Shown: positions 42,215 to 51,433 of the stretch, one piece after another
Layout: every line of letters begins with the position of its first letter
How positions within the stretch are numbered: position 1 is the first letter of the stretch
Assembly: GCA_963931165.1 (NCBI GenBank)
Contig: OZ006985.1
Location: forward strand, 62,001 to 126,000
Direction: 5' to 3'
Length of the DNA stretch: 64,000 bases
DNA from: Ornithoclostridium sp944380285
GTDB lineage: Bacteria > Bacillota > Clostridia > Christensenellales > UBA3700
The notes under the pieces: model-generated
Seen by the model: only the letters and a program-made list of their open reading frames with translations
Told to the model about the DNA's origin: nothing
Database searches by the model: none
Program-made: the position numbers and the translations under genes

Positions 42215-43978
42215 TCATTGCACATCATCTTGTTTGATATGTTTATCTTCCCTTCCGTCATTCTCCATCGTCTCTGTTTGTTGTTCTGTACCTTCCTCGA
42301 CCGTTTTTTCGTCATCGCCGATGATTGCATTACTTTCGCCATCCCTTGCGACATCTTTGTTAATAGCTTCCGGCAATTCCGCAGCAGACTGTTTTTTTCC
42401 GACTTTAAATTTAACCCTGTCAATTACTTTTTTTATGATCGCCGCCGCAAGATTCTTATAATACTTGAATTCCTCCGTCCTGCACGTCGCCAGGATGAAC
42501 ACCCCAGCCGCAAACACGACCACAAACACAAACCTCAACACAAACCAACCGACACCGCTCCAACCGGTCCCGGCAGGAATAAATGTTCCCACAAAATACG
42601 CAACGGCACCCATAGCAAACGCAAACAACGTCGTCACTATCAAAGTGAGCGCCTGCCTCGGCAACGGTTTGTGGATCCCCTGCTTGAACAGCACCCAATT
42701 CTCGACCGGCACCGCTATACAGATCGTGGCAAGCGTATATCCCATCACAACGCCGAACGTTCCCCAAACATAGCTCAACCCGATCGCCAAGCCAATGCCG
42801 ACCGCAGCCTCTAAAAGGGGTTTGTACCAATCATTACGGAACATGCCTTTGGCGTCCTTAAATGTGTTGACCGCCTTTCTCAAATATCCGACCATAGCGT
42901 TGAGCGAAATCGCAAACACGACCCACATCGACATGACCATATCCTCTCCGACCCAAATGGCAATGAACGGATTGAACAGCGCAACAAAACAAATATAGCT
43001 GAACACTCCGCTGAACAAAGCGAGATATTGTACCTTCTTGAAAACGGCGTATTGGCGATCTTCGCTCTCATCCACGCACAAATTCCCTATGCTTGCCGTC
43101 ACAGACGTGAAAACAATATTGATAAAGTTATTGACCCCTGTTACAATCATAACATAATTGCTGTACTTGCCGGCATCGATCAAACTGACGAAAGCGGAGA
43201 TGATAATCGACGTGGTGCTAAAAATGACCACCGCCCCGATTTTATGCAAGAACGCCGCCTGCACATTTTTGAATATCGCGCTCTTTTCGGCTTGGGCGAG
43301 TTTTTCTTTCCGATATGTACGCAAATACGGATATTTTTTGCCGGCAATCAAATGCAAGATCAAATTATTGATAATCGTCTTTGCGATCATTGTTGCCAAA
43401 TACGCATAGAAATTTTTGTAGATAAGCAACAACGCAATCTGCACAACATTGAGCATAATGTTACAAATGTTGTCGACGTTAGTGACCAAATAATTATTTT
43501 GATCCGCTGTGATAATCGTGCGTTTATATGCCAAGAGATAGCTGCACACGGTGCTCGCTAAATACATCGCAAAGTATCCGCGAAGTTCGTTCAACGAAAA
43601 CGACAGCTCAGATAAGTCTTCCGCTATGAGATATTGCAAAAATGGGATACAGCAACAACCCACAGTAGTTACCACTACGGCAATGATACGATATATCTTC
43701 GCAAAGAAGTTCATCAAAGCCGCCGTAGTGCGCTCATCCCCATCTTTTAAGGGCTTGTACAATGCATAAGCAACAGACGTTGCAAATCCGAGTTCTGCCA
43801 AATTAAGAACTTGCAAAATATTGCTGAAAAGTCCGTTGACTCCATTATATTCCGCACCAAGCAGTCTGACAAAAACCGACTTTGTCGCAAACGTCACTAC
43901 GAGAGAGCAAAACAATCCCGCCATCCCAAAGACAGTGTTGCGCAACGATTTTTTGGTCCTTGATATGGTTTCAGCCAT
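42215..43978 (-). CDS. Wzx-like polysaccharide flippase (MOP superfamily)
   Basis: A 587-residue membrane protein with about twelve to fourteen helices and the N-terminal SRTKKSLRNTVFGMAGLF, then FATKSVFVRLLGAEYNGVNG, of O-antigen/teichoic-acid-type flippases. It would move the lipid-linked repeat unit across the membrane. The C-terminal 65 residues are a charged, Glu/Asp-rich cytoplasmic tail. Its start overlaps the last 8 bp of the glycosyltransferase upstream. A close second copy of its N-terminal third exists at 45118-45795. Confidence 0.9.
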   Translation of the reverse strand: MAETISRTKKSLRNTVFGMAGLFCSLVVTFATKSVFVRLLGAEYNGVNGLFSNILQVLNLAELGFATSVAYALYKPLKDGDERTTAALMNFFAKIYRIIAVVVTTVGCCCIPFLQYLIAEDLSELSFSLNELRGYFAMYLASTVCSYLLAYKRTIITADQNNYLVTNVDNICNIMLNVVQIALLLIYKNFYAYLATMIAKTIINNLILHLIAGKKYPYLRTYRKEKLAQAEKSAIFKNVQAAFLHKIGAVVIFSTTSIIISAFVSLIDAGKYSNYVMIVTGVNNFINIVFTSVTASIGNLCVDESEDRQYAVFKKVQYLALFSGVFSYICFVALFNPFIAIWVGEDMVMSMWVVFAISLNAMVGYLRKAVNTFKDAKGMFRNDWYKPLLEAAVGIGLAIGLSYVWGTFGVVMGYTLATICIAVPVENWVLFKQGIHKPLPRQALTLIVTTLFAFAMGAVAYFVGTFIPAGTGWSGVGWFVLRFVFVVVFAAGVFILATCRTEEFKYYKNLAAAIIKKVIDRVKFKVGKKQSAAELPEAINKDVARDGESNAIIGDDEKTVEEGTEQQTETMENDGREDKHIKQDDVQ

Positions 43979-44972
43979 TTTTCTTCCTCGCTCTCAACTT
44001 CATTAAAGTCCTATATAACCTATACAACCCGAAATACAACAGGCATGCCGATATCTTGGATTTGAACGTAGGAGTACTATGTTTCAAAAATAATACGAAA
44101 GACTTCCATTCTCTGCATTCTTTTTTGAAAATCTCACGGCTATATAATTGCCGTATGGCTTGAATATAATCGTCATGCTGAACGAAACACCCCAACATCT
44201 CAATCAATTCATTGACTTTTACAATGCGGATCAAATCATCGCGCCCGTTTGTAGTCAGCACTCTCTCCATTGTTCGCAAATAATTCTCTCTTTCGGCAAT
44301 AATATTATCACCATAATACTTCTTTATCCCAGTCTGCGGCGCATTATAATGATACAGCGCTTTTCCTAATGTCTCTATGCGCTTTGCACATAAACAACCC
44401 TGAACAGTAAAAATTAAGTCTTCCTTAAAACCTATTTCTTCTTCAAACGCTAAACCATGAATAGCCATTTTAAACAAAATTCGCCACACACTTCCCATGA
44501 CGTTATTTTTGTTTGTGCAAATCAGCGGCGACACATCTCCGGCTTGTAGTTTGTGAGCAGAATCAGCACTAATCCTCACTTCCTTAACAACATTATCGGT
44601 TTGAAAATAAAAATTGCAAAACACCATGTCAGCTCCTGTTCGACTCGCGCATTTATGCAGCTCTTCATACATTGTGCTTTCGATATAATCGTCGCTGTCG
44701 ACAAAGCCGAAATAATCAACTCCTATACTCTCGGCATACTCAAGTCCCTTGTTTCTTGCAGCGGATACCCCTTTTTCGGATTGCAAAACAACAATGCGCT
44801 CGTCTTTCCCTGCCCACTCCAAGCATTTTTGATAAGAATCGTCAGTCGATCCGTTCTCGACCAATATGATTTTTATGTCTTTGTATGTCTGTCCGCAAAC
44901 ACTCTCAAGACAAATGCCCAATGTTTCAGCCGAATTATACACTGGCACAATAATTGCAATCATCTGTGACAT
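43971..44972 (-). CDS. Glycosyltransferase family 2
   Basis: A 333-residue GT-A glycosyltransferase: IAIIVPVYNSAETLGICLES at the N-terminus, ILVENGSTDDS, and FVDSDDYIE with the DxD metal site. It would add one sugar of the repeat unit on the cytoplasmic side. The C-terminus ends in LMKLRARKKNG, and the DNA coding for this tail is repeated upstream of the second flippase copy at 45.8 kb. Confidence 0.9.
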   Translation of the reverse strand: MSQMIAIIVPVYNSAETLGICLESVCGQTYKDIKIILVENGSTDDSYQKCLEWAGKDERIVVLQSEKGVSAARNKGLEYAESIGVDYFGFVDSDDYIESTMYEELHKCASRTGADMVFCNFYFQTDNVVKEVRISADSAHKLQAGDVSPLICTNKNNVMGSVWRILFKMAIHGLAFEEEIGFKEDLIFTVQGCLCAKRIETLGKALYHYNAPQTGIKKYYGDNIIAERENYLRTMERVLTTNGRDDLIRIVKVNELIEMLGCFVQHDDYIQAIRQLYSREIFKKECREWKSFVLFLKHSTPTFKSKISACLLYFGLYRLYRTLMKLRARKKNG

Positions 44973-45000
44973 AATCGTATCACTCCTTGCCCGCTATCAT

Positions 45001-45029
45001 TCTATAAAACTTTCTTTGATGAAGTGCAA
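45001..45029 (-). promoter_or_regulatory. Possible promoter of GT2-flippase pair
   Basis: TTGCAC (45024-45029), 17 bp, TATAGA (45001-45006). It is weaker than the other promoters in the window. The gap 44973-45117 holds nothing else. Confidence 0.4.
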
Positions 45030-45117
45030 TTTTAACGACGTTTTCCTTCCCCAAAAGCCAAGCTTTTCTTTCGCATATCTCATGCCCTATTAAAAATCGA
45101 AGTTAAACTTGTTATCG

Positions 45118-45795
45118 TCATTTTTGTGCACCCATCCTTGAAAAATAATATTCACGCAATCTCAAGACTACATTCGATATATCAAAAGCCATTGCCCTAT
45201 CATACAAAATAATATCATGCCTGTTCATCTTTGTCAACTGCACTATAGAATGCACCCAGACCTTTGAATCATTAATTGGCAATCCCTTTACGCCGTTTGA
45301 CACCAAATAATTGTTTTGATCCGCCGTAATTATCGTACGCTTGTATGCCAGCAAAAAACTGCACACGGTGCTCGTCAAATACATCGCAAAGTATCCGCGA
45401 AGTTCGTTCAAAGAGAACGACAGCTCGGAGATATCTTCCGCTATGAAATATTGCAAAATAGGTATACAGCAACACCCCATAATTGCGACTACAAGCGCAA
45501 TTATACGATACACCTTAGCAAAATAACTCATCAATGCTGCCGTAGTACGCTCATCCTTTTCCTTCAACGGTTTATATAATGCATATGCTATTGACGTTGT
45601 AAAACCTAATTCTGCAAGATTAAGCACTTGCAAAATATTGGTAAATAAACCATTGACTCCATTATATTCTGCTCCAAGCAATCGAACAAAAACAGACTTC
45701 GTCGCAAAAGACACAACAAGATAACACAATAACCCCACCATTCCAAAGATAGTATTGCGCAATGATTTTTTTGTCCTTGATACGTTTTCAACCAT
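45118..45795 (-). CDS. Chimeric gene: flippase N-terminus joined to unrelated C-terminus
   Basis: Residues 1-167 closely match the flippase at 42215-43978 (VENVSRTKKSLRNTIFGMVG to ADQNNYLVSN). After that, at about 45290, the protein switches to an unrelated hydrophilic sequence (VKGLPINDSKVWVHSIVQL to LREYYFSRMGAQK) resembling the tail of a glycosyltransferase. It has too few helices to work as a flippase. The 25 bp upstream of its start repeat those upstream of the intact flippase. It looks like the product of a duplication followed by a deletion that fused two genes in frame. Confidence 0.75.
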   Translation of the reverse strand: MVENVSRTKKSLRNTIFGMVGLLCYLVVSFATKSVFVRLLGAEYNGVNGLFTNILQVLNLAELGFTTSIAYALYKPLKEKDERTTAALMSYFAKVYRIIALVVAIMGCCCIPILQYFIAEDISELSFSLNELRGYFAMYLTSTVCSFLLAYKRTIITADQNNYLVSNGVKGLPINDSKVWVHSIVQLTKMNRHDIILYDRAMAFDISNVVLRLREYYFSRMGAQK

Positions 45796-45819
45796 TTTTC
45801 TTCCTCGCTCTCAACTTCA

Positions 45820-46977
45820 TCAGCCTTTGTTACAAAACAAACCCTTTTCTTTTGCAGAAAAATGAATATTGTTCAAAAGCGGTAGCAATCCGAAAATGAA
45901 CATACTGCCATCAGTATAACTTGCTTCGAATGCTGCAATAAACAAATACCCTATCAACGCAACTTTCAATGCGTCCACTGTTTTATGTTTGTTTTGCCTT
46001 ATTGACTTACAAAAAACAAACAACACCACATAGACCAACACAGGTATTATTCCACATGTTTTCCAAATCGCCAAAAGCGAGTTATGAGCACTGCCAAATG
46101 TTCCAGCAAACATTTGCTCATTCCCGCTCCCCAAAATAGGAGAATCCATGATCATATCAAATGCATCCATCCACACCGATTCTCTGCCCGAAAAGAAATC
46201 CTTCCCTAGTATAAACAATCCTTGATCTCCGAATTTCTTATACAACCAAATATATATAATCGGAATAATCAGCACCAATATCCATCCAAACAATATCAAC
46301 CAAGCAAATCTCTTGCCGTCTTGAATAAATTTAGCCTTCTTGATCAATAAAGCAAATCCATACAACGCCAATGCCAATAACGATGTTCTTGCATCTGTTT
46401 TATAAATGCAATATGCGCCTAATATAAAGAACACTACGACAAGCCGGCGGACTTTCTTTGACAGGCTCATCATAGCCCAAGATATAAAACAAACAGTCAT
46501 CGTAAAATAGAAAAACCCCATCATGTTGGGATTGAGCGTACGTCCAATCATTAGATTATAGTACGCCCCATCTTTTGTAGCTGTCAATCCAAGGAACGCA
46601 ATTACTATACCAACAGCAAAAAGCAGCTTCCTTAAATTGCTTCTTGCCAAACCAATACTTTTGAACACTAAAATACACAATAACGATGTCGCATATGTCA
46701 ATACGCTTCCCCACCCCGGATTCAATACAGAGGCTATAACCGATGTCAAAACACCGACGACAGCAATCATTGAATACTTCAATGAAATGACCGATTTATT
46801 GACCCAGAACATCAGACAAATTAAAGCAAATTGCGAAATCATTATAATGCGCGGCGAAAACATCATATACAATACTATCGTTGCAAGCAAACCACACAAC
46901 ATGACAACATTTGCCGTCTCATGCCTATTTGTTATTTTATTGAATGTCGTTTCCTGCGTCTGTTTAATTTGCTCCAT
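45820..46977 (-). CDS. O-antigen/capsule polymerase-like membrane protein (Wzy/O-antigen ligase family)
   Basis: A 385-residue protein with about ten membrane helices and a large periplasmic-type loop carrying FFSGRESVWMDAFDMIMDSP followed by ILGSGNEQMF. That block is the hallmark of the Wzy/WaaL polymerase-ligase family. It would polymerise the flipped repeat units outside the membrane. The ATG at 46977 follows GAGGGG and overlaps the upstream glycosyltransferase by 14 bp; an in-frame TTG four codons earlier is possible. Confidence 0.85.
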   Translation of the reverse strand: MEQIKQTQETTFNKITNRHETANVVMLCGLLATIVLYMMFSPRIIMISQFALICLMFWVNKSVISLKYSMIAVVGVLTSVIASVLNPGWGSVLTYATSLLCILVFKSIGLARSNLRKLLFAVGIVIAFLGLTATKDGAYYNLMIGRTLNPNMMGFFYFTMTVCFISWAMMSLSKKVRRLVVVFFILGAYCIYKTDARTSLLALALYGFALLIKKAKFIQDGKRFAWLILFGWILVLIIPIIYIWLYKKFGDQGLFILGKDFFSGRESVWMDAFDMIMDSPILGSGNEQMFAGTFGSAHNSLLAIWKTCGIIPVLVYVVLFVFCKSIRQNKHKTVDALKVALIGYLFIAAFEASYTDGSMFIFGLLPLLNNIHFSAKEKGLFCNKG

Positions 46978-48151
46978 CCATCCCCTCAATCAATGCCTGG
47001 ATACGCATCATACTTTCAATATTGTTAGGTTTATAGCAACGCAAGTTTGCCTTCTTTGCTTCAATCAAGCCTTTCTCTCCAATAACTTCAGCAAGGGTTT
47101 TCGACAAATCATCGTCGTTGTTATTGCAAATAAATCCATATTTCACCGGCAAAATATCTCTTGTTGCTCCGGTGTCAGTTGCCAATACCGGAACACCAAG
47201 TCCAAGAGCTTCTTTAATGACCATCCCTTCTGCCTCTTCGTATGACGGCAGGACAAACAAGTCCGCATTGAGCACATACTTATATGGGTTGGTTTGTTTC
47301 CCGACGAGCACAACATCTTCAGTCAATTTCTCACTTTCTATTTCGTTGCGAACAGCATCCTTATATGCACCATCCCCTATAATATACCACTTTGCTTTTT
47401 CCCCGTCATCGATAATTCGCCTCAAGGCAGGCAACACCCGGACCAACCCCTTTTCTCTGCTTAATCGTGCAATCGTAACAAGATTGACATATGCCGAATC
47501 GTATTTTTGCGGAGCGTCATTCGCCAAGCGAATTATCTCGTCATAATTGATGAAGTTCGGGACATAAGTTATCTTCTCTTTGATTGACGGAACAGCTATT
47601 TTCATGCTTTCGGCACAATATCTGCTTACACATATCACCTTGTCAAACCCCGACAGAATTTGAACGTTATATTCCGTATTGCTGCCGCATTTCAAAAAGT
47701 CTCCATGCATGAAACTGAATTTGCGTCTTGCCCTAACTTTCTTTAACACAAATTCGTTGCAGCCACCGTAAAACGACTTATCACCGCCATCATGCACATA
47801 TGAAATCGCAACATCGAACTCTTCATTTGTGCATTTTGTTGAGTTAACAATATACGGCACAACAAATTTTTTACCTAAGATGCGCGTCACTCCACGCAAA
47901 ATAAAAGATTGCAACCCTCTAAAAAAGCTCTGCTTTTTTGCGGCATTATGAGATATACCCATCAATCTTAACGGATAGCCAATTTCCTCAACAATCACGT
48001 TTTTGGGGACAAATGGTAGCAACTCGTTATCCTTATCCAATAAAAACAAATGAATTTCATACTTGTCGTTGATTGCATTTAACAAATTGATCAACGACTT
48101 CTGAACTCCACCCAATTGCAAATTGTTGCTAAATATGGCTACTTTTTTCAT
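46964..48151 (-). CDS. Glycosyltransferase family 4
   Basis: A 395-residue GT-B enzyme. The N-terminus is VAIFSNNLQLGGVQKSLINL, and the C-terminal donor-binding half has VTIARLSREKGLVRVLPAL, WYIIGDGAYK and LPSYEEAEGMVIKEALGLG (the EX7E region). The start at 48151 has GGAGGG and overlaps the preceding gene's stop as ATGA. The sugar specificity is unknown. Confidence 0.9.
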   Translation of the reverse strand: MKKVAIFSNNLQLGGVQKSLINLLNAINDKYEIHLFLLDKDNELLPFVPKNVIVEEIGYPLRLMGISHNAAKKQSFFRGLQSFILRGVTRILGKKFVVPYIVNSTKCTNEEFDVAISYVHDGGDKSFYGGCNEFVLKKVRARRKFSFMHGDFLKCGSNTEYNVQILSGFDKVICVSRYCAESMKIAVPSIKEKITYVPNFINYDEIIRLANDAPQKYDSAYVNLVTIARLSREKGLVRVLPALRRIIDDGEKAKWYIIGDGAYKDAVRNEIESEKLTEDVVLVGKQTNPYKYVLNADLFVLPSYEEAEGMVIKEALGLGVPVLATDTGATRDILPVKYGFICNNNDDDLSKTLAEVIGEKGLIEAKKANLRCYKPNNIESMMRIQALIEGMDGAN

Positions 48152-49188
48152 TTTCCCTCCGCAAATCTCAAAATAGCACTTTCTGCCTCTCCTTGTTCTT
48201 TCTCTATATCGGCAATGCACATTTCGACGCCTTCGCAGAACTTAACCTTATCGAATTTTTCGACATAATCGTCTAAGACGTTCTTGATATCGTCACTTTC
48301 ATCTACAACAACACCTATGTCATATTTCTTGACAATATCCGTCAAAACGGTCCCTGTTTTAGCAAAAATCGGCCTTTTGCAAAATATTGCGTCATATAGA
48401 CGATTCGGCAAGGCATATTGCGCCAACGGATAGCAATTTACAAAATCTATTTTTTGATAAATTTTTTGCTTATCCGCTGAAACAAATCTTTGATCGAATT
48501 TAACATTCTCAATATTATGACACAGACAATATTCACGCAAATTGTCGTTTTTGTATATTCCTGCAAAATATAAAAAATACTTGCTCCCCTTCATCCTGTT
48601 TAACAAATCAATGCACGTTTGCTCAAAAGCGATTTGCCCGATATATCCCAACGTCAATATGTTTTTACTCAAATCGGGAGCATCATAGTCTGCTCTTTCA
48701 ACGTCGATATTATGGATCTGCATCAAGTTGTCCGACAGCAAAAATTGCCTAAATCCCGGCGAAGATATGAACGTCTTGACGCTGTTGTCACACAATTCTT
48801 TTACCGCATTTTGATAGGCTCTTATATTGTCATATGTAAAATCGCGGACGTCCAAAATATATTTGCCCTTATAGTTTTTAAGCAAATATTTTTTAAGCAA
48901 TACTCCGGGCAATGTGGTAAGCACTATGATTTTATCATATTTTTCCCTTTTCAGGTTCTGCAATATTTTTTTTCGCCATTTCAACATGGCAAAAATCTTT
49001 GCAATCTTTCCCTCTCCGCATCTGATCTTGATGTCGATCACATTGTCCTGTCTGAGCGTTTCGCCGTTTTCTGTTCGATCCCAGCAATAATAATCCGCCA
49101 CGACGCCATGCGCCTCCAAAAGACGCTTGTAATACCGCATATACGGCATTCTGATCATGGTGTTGAAGCCGATTACCGCGATCTTCAC
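48148..49188 (-). CDS. Glycosyltransferase (GT-B fold)
   Basis: A 346-residue protein beginning at GTG directly after the capG stop (TAAGTG). The N-terminus VIGFNTMIRMPYMRYYKRLL and the C-terminal half, with ILTLGYIGQ and LPNRLYDAIFCKRPIFA, follow the GT4-like pattern. However, the usual E-X7-E motif is weak, so the family is less certain than for its neighbours. It is translationally coupled on both sides. Confidence 0.8.
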   Translation of the reverse strand: MKIAVIGFNTMIRMPYMRYYKRLLEAHGVVADYYCWDRTENGETLRQDNVIDIKIRCGEGKIAKIFAMLKWRKKILQNLKREKYDKIIVLTTLPGVLLKKYLLKNYKGKYILDVRDFTYDNIRAYQNAVKELCDNSVKTFISSPGFRQFLLSDNLMQIHNIDVERADYDAPDLSKNILTLGYIGQIAFEQTCIDLLNRMKGSKYFLYFAGIYKNDNLREYCLCHNIENVKFDQRFVSADKQKIYQKIDFVNCYPLAQYALPNRLYDAIFCKRPIFAKTGTVLTDIVKKYDIGVVVDESDDIKNVLDDYVEKFDKVKFCEGVEMCIADIEKEQGEAESAILRFAEGK

Positions 49189-50316
49189 TTACTTCTTCCT
49201 CCACGTCGTGATATTGACGATCTTTGCATAGGATTGTATGATCTTCACGACCTTGATCGAGACGTTGGTGTCCGCATAGTCTTCCGCCATGACATACGGC
49301 TCTTTATTGTCGTACATTGTCACAGCCATGTCCATCGCCTGGCAGATGTCCTTTGTGGTAATACCGCCGATGACTACGCTGCCCTTATCGAGCACTTCGG
49401 GACGCTCGGTGCTTGTCCTGATGAGCACCGCCGGGAAGTTGAGCATTGCGCTCTCCTCGCTGAGCGTACCGCTGTCCGACAGAACGCAATATGCATTCTT
49501 TTGCAGCTTGTTATAGTCAAAGAAACCGAACGGTTTGAGGCTCCTGACCAGCGGATGAAATTTGAATTTCCTCTTTTCGATAAACTTGGCGCTGCGCGGA
49601 TGCGTCGAATAGATCACCGGCATTTGATATTGCTCGGCGATGTTATTGATCGCAGTCATGAGGCTCATAAAATGCTCCTCGTTGTCGATATTTTCCTCTC
49701 TGTGTGAAGAGAGCAAAATATACCTATGAGGTTGAAGTTCGAGCTCTTGCAGCACCTTACTCTCCTCGATCTGCTTTTCATATACCCCGAGGACCTCTCG
49801 CATAGGCGACCCGGTGACAAAGATCGTTTTGCCGTCCACACCCTCAGACAGCAAATATCTGCGGCTGTGCTCCGTGTACGGCAAATTTATGTCCGATATG
49901 ACGTCCACAATGCGGCGGTTTATCATTTCGGAGACATTCCAATCCCAACACCTGTTGCCCGCCTCCATATGGAAAATGGGCACTTTGAGGCGCTTTGCGC
50001 TGATTGCCGAAAGTGCGCTGTTGGTATCGCCGAGGATAAGCACCGCATCCGGCTGTTCTTTTTGAATGACCTCGTAAGACTTTGCGATGATGTTGCCCAT
50101 TGTCTCTCCCAAAGTCGAGCCGACACATCCGAGGAAATAATCGGGTTGTCTGAGCCCGAGATCCTTAAAAAAAACTTCGTTGAGCGTATAGTCCCAATTT
50201 TGCCCGGTATGCACGAGAATATGATCGAAGTATTTGTCGCACGCCTTGATACATTCGCAAAGCCTTATGATCTCTGGTCTGGTACCGAGTATTGTCATCA
50301 CTTTCATCTTTTCCAT
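49189..50316 (-). CDS. capG: UDP-N-acetylglucosamine 2-epimerase type, UDP-L-FucNAc synthesis
   Basis: A 375-residue non-hydrolysing UDP-sugar 2-epimerase: MTILGTRPEIIRL at the start, HTGQNWD, ILGDTNSALSA, FHMEAGNRC, SSHREENID, and the DSGTLSEESAMLNFPAVLIR active-site block. Together with capE and capF immediately upstream it completes the three-step route from UDP-GlcNAc to UDP-N-acetyl-L-fucosamine. The residues around HMEAGNRCWDWNVSEMINRR suit the FnlC/CapG branch better than WecB. Confidence 0.92.
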   Translation of the reverse strand: MEKMKVMTILGTRPEIIRLCECIKACDKYFDHILVHTGQNWDYTLNEVFFKDLGLRQPDYFLGCVGSTLGETMGNIIAKSYEVIQKEQPDAVLILGDTNSALSAISAKRLKVPIFHMEAGNRCWDWNVSEMINRRIVDVISDINLPYTEHSRRYLLSEGVDGKTIFVTGSPMREVLGVYEKQIEESKVLQELELQPHRYILLSSHREENIDNEEHFMSLMTAINNIAEQYQMPVIYSTHPRSAKFIEKRKFKFHPLVRSLKPFGFFDYNKLQKNAYCVLSDSGTLSEESAMLNFPAVLIRTSTERPEVLDKGSVVIGGITTKDICQAMDMAVTMYDNKEPYVMAEDYADTNVSIKVVKIIQSYAKIVNITTWRKK

Positions 50317-50317
50317 A

Positions 50318-51433
50318 TCAAACCTCTTCGTAAAACGTGTCGGGGTGGTCTTTGTCGAACGGCTCGTTTGCCCACATCACCGTAACCATATCGTCATCGC
50401 CGACATTCTCGATATTGTGCGTGTAGCCGCAGGGGATATCGACAACTTGTAACTTGTCACCGCTGACCGGATATTCTATGACATTGTCCGTACCTATCTT
50501 CCTAAATCTTATAACCCCTGTCCCTTTGACCACAAGGAACTTCTCGTTCTTCGTGTGATGCCAATGATTGCCCTTCACTATGTGAGGCTTGGAGATATTG
50601 ATCGACACCTGCCCCTGTCCGTCGGTGCGCAAAAACTCGGTAAACGAGCCGCGCGCATCCGCATTCATCCTGAGATCGTACGCAAACTCGTCCTCGGGCA
50701 AATAGCTGAGATAGGTGCTGTAAAGTTTCTTGATCACACCTCTGTTCATATTCGCGACAGACAATGTTTTTCTGCTGTCCTTGAACGAATAGAGCGTATC
50801 GACGATCTCCCCAAGGGTGATCTTGTCCTCAATGGACACTTTGCAATATCCGTCATCGTCTCTCGCGACAATGCCATCAGTCGCGTCAATGAACGCGTTG
50901 ACGACGTCGTCGATATAGACGACGGTGAGCAAAGTCGACCTGTCGTTGACCTTAATTTCAAGCCCACGCGCTATGTTGTTGCAAAACGTCGCGATTGCGC
51001 TGTTGTAATTGGGACGGCACCATTTGCCGTAAACATTCGGCAAACGGAACACATATGTGGCGATAGAATTCTTGCTGCCGTAATCCAAGATGTAGTCTTC
51101 GCCGGCCTTCTTGCTCTTCCCGTAGTCGTTGTCGAGCTTGGCTTGAATGGAAGAACTCATCAAAATCGGCGACCTGTTTCCGTTTTTTTGCAAGATTTCG
51201 AGCAATTTTGTGGTAAACCCATAATTGCCTTTCATGAATTCTTCGGTACGTTGAGGTCTGTTGACCCCGGCAAGGTGGAATACAAATTCGCACTCTTTCG
51301 CGAATTGAGCAAGCTGATCTTCCGTTGTATCTACGTCGCACTCAAAGATCTCGAACGTCTTTCTGTTTTTCAGCTCGAGCACGAGATTCTTGCCTATAAA
51401 TCCCTTGGCTCCTGTGACGAGCACTTTTTTCAT
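50318..51433 (-). CDS. capF: Bifunctional UDP-sugar reductase/epimerase (SDR plus cupin)
   Basis: A 371-residue protein with an N-terminal short-chain-dehydrogenase domain (LVTGAKGFIGKNLVLEL; SSSIQAKLDNDYGKSK with the catalytic Tyr/Lys) and a C-terminal zinc cupin (GNHWHHTKNEKFLVVKG). This arrangement is diagnostic of CapF/FnlB in UDP-L-FucNAc synthesis. The ATG at 51433 overlaps the capE stop (ATGA); an upstream start six codons earlier cannot be excluded. Confidence 0.94.
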   Translation of the reverse strand: MKKVLVTGAKGFIGKNLVLELKNRKTFEIFECDVDTTEDQLAQFAKECEFVFHLAGVNRPQRTEEFMKGNYGFTTKLLEILQKNGNRSPILMSSSIQAKLDNDYGKSKKAGEDYILDYGSKNSIATYVFRLPNVYGKWCRPNYNSAIATFCNNIARGLEIKVNDRSTLLTVVYIDDVVNAFIDATDGIVARDDDGYCKVSIEDKITLGEIVDTLYSFKDSRKTLSVANMNRGVIKKLYSTYLSYLPEDEFAYDLRMNADARGSFTEFLRTDGQGQVSINISKPHIVKGNHWHHTKNEKFLVVKGTGVIRFRKIGTDNVIEYPVSGDKLQVVDIPCGYTHNIENVGDDDMVTVMWANEPFDKDHPDTFYEEV

